Source: Aphrophora alni
Taxonomy: Eukaryota; Arthropoda; Insecta; Hemiptera; Aphrophoridae
DNA: 64,000 bases
Assembly (NCBI GenBank): GCA_963513935.1
Contig: OY740769.1
Coordinates: 108,541,762 to 108,605,761 of the forward strand
Direction of reading: 5' to 3'
Shown: positions 48,345-56,871 of the stretch, in pieces
Numbering within the stretch: position 1 is the first letter of the stretch
How the letters are laid out: the number at the start of each line of letters is the position of its first letter
The notes under the pieces: generated by a model
What the model was told of the DNA's origin: nothing
What the model saw: the letters and a program-made list of their open reading frames with translations, nothing else
Databases searched by the model: none
Made by a program: the position numbers and the translations under genes

Positions 48345-51089
48345 TCACCTGTGTGCCTTGTCAGCGCTCTCTGGATCTAGTAATGCTTGTCTAATGTTAA
48401 ATAGGAAATTGTCCGAAAGTTGTTCGTGTTCTAAGTTTACCGACCGAATCTTATTAATTGTCAGTTCTCCTTGTATCTCTTTGTCCGATATCTGCACTTC
48501 ACCTGGATAGCGACTCAAGCTGTCTGGCACCCTCATTGTTGAACCTGGTTTATGTTTTATTTCGAAATCATATTCGATTAATTTTAATGCCAATCTGTTT
48601 AACCTCGAACTTAATGTTTTTACATTCTTGTAGTACTGCAAGCTGGCATGATCATTAAAAATAGTGAATCGCCGCCCATACAGAAATGGTCTAAAATAGT
48701 TTACTGTGTAAACTACACTCAGTAGTTCGATTTCCGACACACTCCAGCGCCCCTCAGTATCCCGTAATCTTCTGCTAACATAAGCTATCGGTCGAAGTGT
48801 ACCATCTTCCTGGTACTGAGACATGACACCTCCTATCCCTGTCCGGCTGGCGTCGCATGACACTACTATGTCTTTTTTTTCATCGAAGTTGGCCAGTACA
48901 GGTGGCGTAGTTAGTGTTTTTTTTAAATTGTTAAATGCTTCCTCATGTTCCTTAGTCCATTTAAAAGTTTTTTTGTCTGCGTTTTCCTTTTTTGTTAGAT
49001 CCGTTAGGGGTTTAGCCATGTCACTAAATCCTTGGATAAATTTTCTGTAATATGATGCGGCCCCTAAGAAGCTCCTCACATCCTTCGTTTTCGTAGGGGT
49101 GGGAAATTCTGTGATGGCTTTTAAGTTTTTTTCTAAAGGCCGAATACCGTTCTTAGAGATGTTGTGTCCTAAGACGTCTATATTTTGGTAAAAAAAATGA
49201 CATTTTGATGTTTTTAGTTTTAATTTTGCCGTCTCCAATCGTTTAAAAACTTTTTCTAGGTTTGCTAATTGTTCTGTGAATGTGTTTCCATATGCCACCA
49301 AATCATCGATATAAATGACCATTCCCTGATATAGCAAGCCTGAAAATAGGCGATTCATGCTTCTTTGAAACGAGTTTGATGAGTTTCGCATTCCCATTGG
49401 TAACCTCGTGTACTGATATAGTCCCTTGTGGGTCACAAATGCCGTGTATGGTCTATGCTCTGGGACTATGGGTTGTTGGAAAAATGCCTGATTAATGTCC
49501 ATAGACGAAAAATACTGTGCTGTTCCTAATGTGTCGAAGATGGTTTCTGCTCTGGGTAAAGGAAATTTGTCAGCCTCCATGTCTTCGTTTAATTTCCTGT
49601 AGTCCACTACCATTCTGTATTGGTCGCCGGGTTTTTTTACTAAGAATGCGGGTGCCGCGAAGGCGCTCTGTGAATCTTCTATGACCCCTGCTTCTTTTAA
49701 CTGCTCCACCTGCCTATCTAATTCTTGTCTTTCTACATTACTTAGCCTGTAAGGAGGGACTGCCACCGGTTTACCCGTTTTCATGTATATAGCATATGCC
49801 GGCATATCTGCTTCTTGTAAATCGTGTGGACCGCGTGCGAATAAATGTATATATTTTTTTATTAATGATCGGGCCGCCTCGTACTCTGACTGTCCTAACT
49901 CTTTGTTTATGTCTATTTTGTCTCCTTTTAGGTCCGTTATGTCGTTTGAGATTTTCTTTTCTTTATTTATTTTGATGTGATTAACCTTATACTCTTTGCT
50001 TGCGTCAATTTTGAAGTCTGCTTTCGAAAATTTTATTAATTTTCTTTTTACTTTCTCCGTGGCCAAGGATATGTCGCCTAGTCGTGTCTCGTTTATCATT
50101 TGCTTGGTCATTGATGTAGGGTTTGTAACTTTTATTTTTATTGGTGTATGTGTAGTATCCGCGCACGCATATATGCCTTTTTGTGATAGTAGGTTTCCTT
50201 TAGATTCGAAATTATATTTTACACCCTCAGGAATTAAATCTTTTATCTTTATTTCTATGTTTCTAGTATTATGGGGTGGTATTTCAATATCCTCTTTCGT
50301 ATATATTGGTATCAGTTCCATTATTGTGTCATTGTCCTGTGTTAGTTCCATCAAATTGTTCCTAAATATTTGTACCGTGTTTTGTCCTAGTGTAATTTTG
50401 TTATTTCTAAAATTAATTATTGCCTTATGGGCTATTAAAAAGTCATTTCCTAACAAAAAGTCGCTTGTCAAATCCTCCACCAAATATACTTTATGTTCAT
50501 ATTCTTGTTTCTGTATATAGAATTTTAGGATTGCTCTGCCCGTGACCTTTACTGTCGTGGCATTGGCAGAAGTCAACCATATGTTATCTCCTTCAATTTT
50601 TGTTGTTAAATGTCCATATTTATCGTTCAAACAGGAAACACTACAGCCTGTATCAAACAGAATTGATATATTTTTATCCCTAATTTTTCCTGGAATTGCT
50701 ATACTTAATTTAGAAGTAATATTTCCAATTACTGTTTGTAATGTAATATTTTCCGTGGAGTGTGCATCGACCTCATTATGTGTTGTCAGCATTGGGCTAG
50801 AAAGACTATGAACTAATCCTGACGTTGTGTTTTTTTTGTTGCCAAATTCCACTGTGTGTGTACGTTTGCTTATATATGTAGGCCTACAATTGTTAACATT
50901 GTCTCCACAAGTGTCGAAATACCATTTTATAAATTTTATGTGTTTCTGTTGTTCCACCTTGTGGCCTATTTTGTTTTTCTGCCATTCACTATATCTATTT
51001 TCTTTCTCGTTTTCCCGATTTTTTGTAGGCCGTTCTGAATACTTGTCTTGTATTTCCGGCCTTACTAGTTTTTTCGTGCCTGTGTACAA
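48345..51089 (-). CDS. Pol: protease, reverse transcriptase, RNase H
   Basis: 914 codons in the -1 frame relative to gag. Translation by shift would begin at about 51067; the listed start at 51089 is an in-frame TTG, not a real start. An aspartic protease DTG lies at 146-148 with FLLGNDFL downstream. The RT spans about 455-630 with LPMGMRNSSNSFQ and YIDD at 593-596. RNase H is at about 740-860 with D746, E788, D813 and D856. It ends at a TGA (48347-48345) that lies in the same frame as the integrase, so pol is split between RNase H and integrase in this copy. Confidence 0.9.
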   Translation of the reverse strand: MYTGTKKLVRPEIQDKYSERPTKNRENEKENRYSEWQKNKIGHKVEQQKHIKFIKWYFDTCGDNVNNCRPTYISKRTHTVEFGNKKNTTSGLVHSLSSPMLTTHNEVDAHSTENITLQTVIGNITSKLSIAIPGKIRDKNISILFDTGCSVSCLNDKYGHLTTKIEGDNIWLTSANATTVKVTGRAILKFYIQKQEYEHKVYLVEDLTSDFLLGNDFLIAHKAIINFRNNKITLGQNTVQIFRNNLMELTQDNDTIMELIPIYTKEDIEIPPHNTRNIEIKIKDLIPEGVKYNFESKGNLLSQKGIYACADTTHTPIKIKVTNPTSMTKQMINETRLGDISLATEKVKRKLIKFSKADFKIDASKEYKVNHIKINKEKKISNDITDLKGDKIDINKELGQSEYEAARSLIKKYIHLFARGPHDLQEADMPAYAIYMKTGKPVAVPPYRLSNVERQELDRQVEQLKEAGVIEDSQSAFAAPAFLVKKPGDQYRMVVDYRKLNEDMEADKFPLPRAETIFDTLGTAQYFSSMDINQAFFQQPIVPEHRPYTAFVTHKGLYQYTRLPMGMRNSSNSFQRSMNRLFSGLLYQGMVIYIDDLVAYGNTFTEQLANLEKVFKRLETAKLKLKTSKCHFFYQNIDVLGHNISKNGIRPLEKNLKAITEFPTPTKTKDVRSFLGAASYYRKFIQGFSDMAKPLTDLTKKENADKKTFKWTKEHEEAFNNLKKTLTTPPVLANFDEKKDIVVSCDASRTGIGGVMSQYQEDGTLRPIAYVSRRLRDTEGRWSVSEIELLSVVYTVNYFRPFLYGRRFTIFNDHASLQYYKNVKTLSSRLNRLALKLIEYDFEIKHKPGSTMRVPDSLSRYPGEVQISDKEIQGELTINKIRSVNLEHEQLSDNFLFNIRQALLDPESADKAHR

Positions 51090-51172
51090 TATTTTGCAAA
51101 ATGACCTCTACGACCACACCTAAAACACTCTAGATCTACCCGTGTCTCTTCTCTTCTGAAAGTTCCGTTGTT
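51065..51172 (-). pseudogene. Gag nucleocapsid extension (CCHC knuckle) after in-frame TGA
   Basis: In the gag frame directly after the TGA, 35 codons run to a TAG at 51067-51065. They contain CFRCGRRGHFAKYC, a canonical C-x2-C-x4-H-x4-C zinc knuckle that binds RNA in retroviral Gag. Lack of any other stop and the position right before the frameshift site show that this belonged to Gag. It is cut off by one TGA in this copy. Confidence 0.8.
51068..51074 (-). promoter_or_regulatory. -1 frameshift heptamer A AAA AAC before gag TAG
   Basis: In the gag frame the codons are CGA AAA AAC TAG. The last A of CGA plus AAA AAC forms A AAA AAC, the classic X XXY YYZ slippery site. A -1 slip there enters exactly the pol frame, which is open across it. 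Downstream stimulatory structure was not analysed. Confidence 0.8.
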
Positions 51173-52291
51173 TCAGTCTGTCTGCCTGGTCTGACTATTT
51201 GTCTGTCCATAAATACGTTTTGTTCTGTAATCGTCATTATTCTGTCTGGATGTAGGTGTTTGTCTTTGTTCACGGTATACCTGCGTGTTGTTTTTTTGTT
51301 TTTGATAATTATAAGTTTCAGTATGTGTATCAGGTCTCCTATCACCCCTGTCCCAATTTTCGTTTTTTAATCTCTTGTTTTCCATTTCCAATTCATTAAG
51401 TCGCTCCATTATTGTTTGTAGGTCGTCTCGTGTAATCGTCTCTTTAGATTTCGCTGCCTCTCCATCATCAATGCCTAATCTTTTTCTTAGCATGTAGGAA
51501 GCTTTTTCGGCAACAAACATATTTTCATTTAGTTTTTGTAAAGTTGTGTTGTCGAGCATTGCAATTTGTTGCAATAGTGCTGGATTGAGCCCCTTTAGTA
51601 TGTGACTACATAGTTTATCTTCGCTCATGTTTGGCTCATAGTGTGCACATAGTAATTCTACCTCAGTCCTGTATTGCATTAAGGACTCTCCCGGCAATTG
51701 TACTCTATTATTTAATTTCATGAGCAACATTTCTTTTTCATGTTTTGGAGCAAACGCCTTCATGAACTCGTTTTTTATTTCTACCCATGTTAGTTGTTTT
51801 TGTTTTATTTCAAAAATTTCATAGTAATCGCTTGCCACTCCCTCTAGATACCAGGGAAAATAGATACTTTTTTTTTTATCAGTCCATCCGTTCGCTGCGG
51901 CTGCCCTTTCGAATTTTGCTATGTGTCTGGAAACATCTTCTCGCGCGTCTCCACTAAATTTGCCTGGTTCGAACAACGGTAGTCTTTCATTCATTGTGAT
52001 ATCTTGTCTAGAGGTGCTATCGTTTGGAATTGGGTCTTTGTTGTTTCCCGAATGACCCTCGACCGCGTCGTAAATATTAGTGTCTTTATTTGTTTGTGTA
52101 GGCCAATTTGTGTATTGGTTTTCTAATTCGACTCGGCTCATTTCCGAAGTGGTATGAATTTTCCACAACCGAATGTATGACCTTAGGAATTCTAGATCGG
52201 CTTGTTCCGGAATGTCCCAGTTAAGGTCTTTCCAAATATTAATGGCTTGAGTTTTATTTAGTGCTTTTATATCTGCTAAGGTTAAATTCAT
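51173..52291 (-). CDS. Gag (capsid region) of the LTR element
   Basis: 372 codons from ATG at 52291 to an in-frame TGA at 51175-51173. The central part, about residues 103-240, resembles the Retrotrans_gag family: ERLPLFEPGKFSG, then FPWYLEGVASDYYEIFE, W-x-x-x-x-x-x-F, and GESLMQYRTEVELL. The C-terminal part is basic and rich in Asn, Gln and Arg. The same frame continues past the TGA for 35 codons including a CCHC knuckle, so the TGA truncates Gag before its nucleocapsid motif, unless read through. Confidence 0.85.
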   Translation of the reverse strand: MNLTLADIKALNKTQAINIWKDLNWDIPEQADLEFLRSYIRLWKIHTTSEMSRVELENQYTNWPTQTNKDTNIYDAVEGHSGNNKDPIPNDSTSRQDITMNERLPLFEPGKFSGDAREDVSRHIAKFERAAAANGWTDKKKSIYFPWYLEGVASDYYEIFEIKQKQLTWVEIKNEFMKAFAPKHEKEMLLMKLNNRVQLPGESLMQYRTEVELLCAHYEPNMSEDKLCSHILKGLNPALLQQIAMLDNTTLQKLNENMFVAEKASYMLRKRLGIDDGEAAKSKETITRDDLQTIMERLNELEMENKRLKNENWDRGDRRPDTHTETYNYQKQKNNTQVYREQRQTPTSRQNNDDYRTKRIYGQTNSQTRQTD

Positions 52292-53077
52292 TAATTTGTT
52301 ATATTTTGTTTTGTAACTGTAAAAGTACCGTAAATTAATCCCTATTCAAAGAAAGAATAACTCATTACCCAATTCTCATTAATATTCGTTTTAGTTACTT
52401 AATTCACCAAAATAAAAATAAAAATTTGAATTAAGTATTTATGAGTTATGTTCCCGGGAAGACTTGTCACGTAAGCAAGAAGTAGCAATGTAGAACAACA
52501 AAATCTAAACAAACTGTCGTCAGCATTCCGTGGTGTAATTACTCTCGGCCTTGCGCAACAAAACCCCTGACGCGTGTGATTCGTAAATATTCTATTTTAA
52601 TGTCGACCTCATTCCCAAACTCATACAAATATGCTAACAATGCAAAAATAATCTTAAACTATAGTTAGAATCAAAATCGTCTGTTACCTGTTGATTATCT
52701 GTTAATCACACATACCTCAAATTTAAATCGTTCGCATATAATAATAATAATAACACAAATTCAATACATATATCAAAATCTCTTAAATATGTATATCTCT
52801 ATAGATAAAGCACCTTATTAACATACAAATTTATTACTTTTTGTTTTTCTCAAAAATATCAGATCATTCCATTTTCTTATATCAAAAATAACACTTCAAA
52901 TACAAGTTTTATAAATATATAGCTGATTAAAGAACCAAAAAATAATCACTGTAATAAAAAATACTCTTAATTTTTAGTAATAAACTAAAAGAAAGGCTGT
53001 TTTGACTATTTATTACCTAAAAATTACATAAACAAAATTCTTTACATATAGTAACAAATTTTAGTAAAAACTAAAAA

Positions 53078-53093
53078 CACGGCCAATGCACCA
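53078..53093 (-). promoter_or_regulatory. Primer-binding site, tRNA-Gly-like
   Basis: The element strand reads TGGTGCATTGGCCGTG beginning two bases after the 5' LTR. This is complementary to the 3' end of a tRNA-Gly(GCC) including CCA, with 14 of 16 positions matching by my recollection of insect tRNA-Gly (TGGTGCATCGGCCGGG). Confidence 0.6.
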
Positions 53094-53095
53094 TT

Positions 53096-53754
53096 TAATA
53101 GGATTGGGTTCTTTTCAATCAGTGGTTCAGTGTTTTGAGTTAATGAATACTATACTTTATATTATTTTACAATTATTACTTTCCAAATATTACTTTAAAC
53201 TGAATTAACATATCTCCCCAACTCATTCAACTATTTAAATAACAAATAGAAATCTTTAACATATATATATATATTCAAAATGATGAACCCAGAATAGTTC
53301 CAGCTATTTAAAGAAATGAATTTAATATATTTACTTTGATGATTATACGTGTTGATACTTTGTCTATTTGCTCACCCTTTCTGTGTTCTGCAAAAGCCGC
53401 TACTACAGCTTGTATTATTGGAAGCTCCAACTCGCCAATAATACCCTCGTGCCCTTGTCAGACCGCTTCAACGGCTGATCCTCGTTCTGCCTCGAACGTT
53501 CCTTCTCACGTGCTCGCTCACGCTGTTGATCGAAAGATCCCCACTTCTCTTGAGTCGTCGCTTATATTGCTTCGACCTGCCTTGCTAAGTAGGTTGCCCA
53601 TGCTAGGTAAGCATTTCATCATTTTTTTAATTGTTTCGCAATACCTGTCGCTATTCTGGGTTTCATGTATGGTTTCTACTTAAAATATTAATTATTACTA
53701 CTAATTCTATTAATTATTATATATTTCTACTCTAGTATGTGTCTAATCCTAACA
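53096..53754 (-). repeat. 5' LTR of the errantivirus-like element
   Basis: The same 659-bp sequence as 44448-45106. In retroelements this copy supplies the promoter; no core-promoter motif is claimed here. It is followed, after two bases on the element strand, by the primer-binding site. Confidence 0.93.
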
Positions 53755-53860
53755 ATATATTTGTTCATTTAGGTTGGAAGTATGTTTTTTAAAAAATAGA
53801 TCTATTGATTTTTAATTCAAATATATAAGACTTACCGTCGTCAATATTCTGTTTGCGTCG

Positions 53861-53909
53861 TTCAAACGACGGCCGTTTCGGCTATTCAGCCATTATCAAG
53901 TTGAAAAGA
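53861..53909 (-). ncRNA. Hammerhead-ribozyme-like motif, left arm
   Basis: On the minus strand: TCAAC, TTGATAA (where the active core is CTGATGA), a hairpin TGGCT-GAAT-AGCC forming stem II, GAAAC, a very short self-complementary CGGCCG as stem III, then GTC at the cleavage position, and GTTTGA that can pair back to TCAAC as stem I. Minimal type I hammerheads with tiny stem III are known from Penelope-like elements. Two core changes make activity of this copy doubtful. Confidence 0.55.
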
Positions 53910-54129
53910 TGTAATCTGGTTTCCCTTCGTCAATTACAAACACTTATACACATTACACAAGAGCAAGATTACACACGAAACACTTACACGTACATACGAT
54001 TAAAATTGATTCATGAATTATACGAAAAACTCATTAATCGTATGTACGTGTAAGTGTTTCATGTGTAATCTTGCTCTTGTGTAATGTGTATAAGTGTTTG
54101 TAATTGATGAAGGGAAACCAGATTACATC

Positions 54130-54178
54130 TTTACAACTTGATAATGGCTGAATAGCTGAAACGGCCGTCGTTTGAACG
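54130..54178 (+). ncRNA. Hammerhead-ribozyme-like motif, right arm
   Basis: The inverted counterpart on the + strand: CAACTTGATAATGGCTGAAT, then AGCTGAAACGGCCGTCG. It has the same two core differences, plus AGCT instead of AGCC, which weakens stem II. Its pairing with the left copy by the palindrome arms would compete with ribozyme folding. Confidence 0.5.
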
Positions 54179-54264
54179 ACACAAACAGAATATTGATGAC
54201 GGTAAGTCTTATATATTTGAATTAGTATATAAATATTCGGAATGGCGAAAACAAATTGTTATTG

Positions 54265-54550
54265 ATTTTTAAACATTCCAAATTATTGAGTTTTTACTTT
54301 TTTGTTCCATGTGGAGAAGTTTAATATTTGACTTAGGATCGAAATTATGTCCTGCGTCTAATAAATTATTTGCAAAATTTGAATTGGATTTGCCTTACTT
54401 CCAACTGTGTACATGTTCTTTAATTATATTCTTAACTAATCTACCAAATTGATCTATGTATTCACAATTAATTGCAATCACTACAACAAATCCTATATAA
54501 GCTACTATTTTCTAAGTTATCTCTCTTACCTTTATTGTTAACAACTAGTT
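54265..54550 (-). pseudogene. Penelope-like GIY-YIG endonuclease and C-terminal relic
   Basis: Minus-strand frames with one shift encode SSLYRICCSDCN, then CEYIDQFGRLVKNIIKEHVH, then SNFANNLLDAGHNFDPKSNI and KLLHMEQKSK. In Penelope elements the parallel is Y-x-I-x-C-x-x-C-x-x-x-Y-I-G-Q-T-G-R-x-x-x-x-R-x-x-E-H, followed by A-x-H-x-x-x-x-G-H-x-F-D. The YIG tyrosine-glycine is altered to YID, and stops are present. The RT domain is absent. Confidence 0.75.
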
Positions 54551-56609
54551 TTCCCATATTTCTAGACAATAAAAGGAAGGTTTATAATGATATCTATTAT
54601 ATATTAAATAGACAACTTTATAACTGATGTTACCAATAAAATTAACTCTACAATATTTCATGTTTTCTTTTTCTTTTTCATTGTAATTAGAATTATATAG
54701 AGAATCACATATTTTATGTTAAATTTTTTTATAGACGTAAATTTGATCCTAAGTCAAATGTTAAACTTCTCCACATGGAATAAAAAAGTAGAAAACTCAA
54801 TAACTTGAAATCTTTAGAAATCAATAGCTCTATTTTTAAAACCCATACTTCCAACCTAAATGAACAAATATATCTTAACTCATCACCCCTATTGAAGCTT
54901 TTTGTGTAGTAACCTTTGTTTTATAAAATATACCCCCTCTCTCCATCCCACAGGTCAGATCATTATCCTTTCTGTCATAAATACTATCATTTCTCAACCC
55001 TTCCTACTCTATCCTTTTCTTTCTGCTTCAATTTTGGTTATTTAGACTTGTTTTGTCTTCAACTTAGTAGCTTGGAAATGCCTACCAGCGAAACATATGT
55101 TGCTCAATAAAGCTCTTTTGTTTCATTATTTCCATTAATGTCTTAATTAGTTGAACTACATGTAATTAGAATAAAATATTATTTAACTTGGAATTAAAAC
55201 TAAGTCATACACTTTATGGAAACTGTGTCCACTGCAAAAACACCAAAATGAAATATTACATTATTTACAATATATCATGAACTAAGTTTATCCAAACACA
55301 AAAACTAACACTTAATCCCTTTGAAATTAATAGAGTTTTAATATAACAAACAATTTAAAAAATCATCTTTGACCTACAATTAACAATTTTGTTTCTATTT
55401 CTAATAATAAAAAGTGTTTCCAAAGTACTCAGCACATTTGTAACTCATTTTTTAAAGAATAGTACAATCCACTTTAAAGAAATGGATTGATTCCCGGCCA
55501 TAGCACCAATTTATATAAAAGAGCTACCTTCACACTGTAAGAATATATTCTCGATTTTTTTACCTCCATGGATTGGTTCTATAAGATTACCTAAAGTACT
55601 GAAGTGTATTTTCTGTAACATTCCTGTTAATATATCTCTTATTTAAAACAAGAGAGTCTGCCAACTAACCAAATTCCTGCTGTTATCATCCGTCACAATT
55701 GTTTTTCTTGTTGACTAATTATTCTTCCTGTACCTATTTTATTCTCAAAATTTCATCAATAAGGTTTGATTCATAATGGTTTGTTCATAACTGTTGAACC
55801 TTGTCATATCACATATTTTATTCAGATTCTTATTATAATTAACTCTTGGAACAGGTAAACTCAATAATTGATGCACCATAGTAGTAACAGCTGCTCTCTT
55901 GGATGTTGGTTCATAATAAAAATATACTTGTTATGTAATGAGCTATGATTTTTGCTTCTTATAAACATCGAACTCTAAGTGATTATAAATTCTTGTGACA
56001 AATAAATGTGCCTGGGAAAGGAAAGGTAAATAATTATATTTTCCATCTCAACAGTGATATTAATCGATCTATAAAAAGAACTTAATTTGATAATAAAATC
56101 CTGCCGATCTTTCCAAAGGTAGAAATGGCAAACATCCTCTATGTATCAAAACCACATACATGGAAATTAAACCATTTGCTGTACTCTCAAACACATTCAA
56201 AACATGTTTGTTACAGGGTAAGTGATAAAGTGGTTATCACAATTAGAGGAAATGGATGTTTTTCTGTTGCATTCATCACTTTCCCTCACACTATTAGGTG
56301 ATCCAGAATAATTGATATACAGTCTTACAAATGAATATATTAATAACCTTTCCAATCTAGTTATAGACTAATCTTATGCAAATATCAAGGAAATCCTCTA
56401 TTTTCATGTAACATAGTCAAGCTATTACAACATTTTAGTCCCGAAAGAAATAATTTATGCCATATATTGAGTACATGATTTAAAACTCTTAATATTATTT
56501 AATAACTAAATAACACCCACATGATACGCCACATTTTTCTTGTAACCCTCATGCTAATAATGGGTATTATGTTACGTATAGTCATGAACATTTATTTCCT
56601 TTCTTTTAG

Positions 56610-56704
56610 GTCGTATTCAATCAATATCTGCTCTTGCCAGCGTTATTGAATTTTTACCAGACAAACAACCAATTGTTCATAAATTGATTCAATTAATACC
56701 AGAG
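56610..56704 (+). CDS. REJ-region exon 9 (last seen)
   Basis: The acceptor is TTTCTTTTAG, the donor is GAG|GTAGGC, entry phase 1 and exit phase 0. The peptide RIQSISALASVIEFLPDKQP then IVHKLIQLIPE is predicted helical. In polycystins a helical stretch of this kind follows the REJ strands and leads into the GAIN region. The next exon should begin in phase 0; none was recognised in 56705-64000, so it may be beyond the window. Confidence 0.72.
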
Positions 56705-56871
56705 GTAGGCATATATATCCTTTTTGATCATTATTTAGTATTTCTATAGTTTTATATTATGAATAATTGAATAATAATAATTAAATGAATAATTGTATAT
56801 GTGTTATGTGTTACTGAATCAAAGTTATGTTCATAAAATGTTTATATCTATGTACTGTATAATAACATTTT

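Larger units (their letters stand above)
44448..53754 (-). mobile_element. Errantivirus-like LTR retrotransposon with env (endogenous retrovirus of insect type)
   Basis: A 9.3-kb element on the minus strand: LTR 53096-53754, primer site, gag, pol, integrase, env, polypurine tract, LTR 44448-45106. ATAT flanks both ends (44444-44447 and 53755-53758). The two LTRs are 659 bp each and differ at three positions (all substitutions), so insertion is recent. The domain order PR-RT-RNase H-IN with a separate env and a -1 gag-pol shift fits the Ty3/Gypsy (Metaviridae) errantivirus type. Gag and pol each carry one in-frame TGA. The insertion lies inside a Penelope-like element in intron 8-9 of the host gene. 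Confidence 0.93.
53813..54224. repeat. Large palindrome, 191-bp arms, 30-bp loop
   Basis: Arms 53813-54003 and 54034-54224 are inverted copies of each other with only a handful of mismatches (for example CCTTCGTC versus CCTTCATC). The outer ends are TAATTCAAATATATAAG and its complement; the inner ends are ACGTACATACGATTAA and its complement. It lies within the Penelope-like composite and carries one hammerhead-like motif in each arm. The folded single strand would be a near-perfect long hairpin. Confidence 0.92.
44186..55139. mobile_element. Penelope-like element composite (inverted copies), split by the LTR element
   Basis: 44186-44447 plus 53759-53812 is the inverted copy of about 54810-55139. 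The pair shares ATTAATGGAAATAAT / ATTATTTCCATTAAT ends, a CAATAAA polyadenylation-like signal and CTCATCACCCCTATTGAAGC. Between them lie a minus-strand GIY-YIG and C-terminal Penelope coding relic (54265-54550) and a large palindrome (53813-54224). The plus-strand arm at about 54735-54860 repeats the Penelope C-terminus (KFDPKSNVKLLHME..KLNNLKSLEINSSIF). Inverted partial copies are known for Penelope-like elements. The region without the LTR element is about 1.6 kb. Confidence 0.75.
43404..56609 (+). other. Intron 8-9 (13.2 kb)
   Basis: Made largely of the Penelope-like composite and the LTR element nested in it. 43404-44185 and 55140-56609 are AT-rich with no recognised gene. With these insertions removed the intron would be about 2.3 kb. 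Confidence 0.6.
2721..56704 (+). other. Host gene span: REJ-domain polycystin-1-like gene (internal part)
   Basis: Nine exons on the + strand join in a consistent reading frame. Junction phases are 1, 0, 1, 2, 1, 1, 0, 1 in order, and every donor and acceptor agrees. The joined product is about 464 codons. It reads as the receptor-for-egg-jelly (REJ) region of polycystin-1/PKDREJ proteins, a large extracellular region N-terminal to the GAIN/GPS and 11-TM part in that family. Clues are the EGGISRTARF block, repeated W-x-C / YxF-type beta-strand motifs, and the GNC...F.I.C block in exon 6. No start codon, signal peptide, TM segments or GPS is visible, so both ends lie outside or were missed. 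Family membership rests on recalled motif patterns; orthology to PKD1 versus PKD1L/PKDREJ is unresolved. Confidence 0.75.

Noticed and set aside
49996..50520. 174-codon + strand open frame
   Set aside because: Antisense to pol; hydrophobic composition results from the complementary strand.
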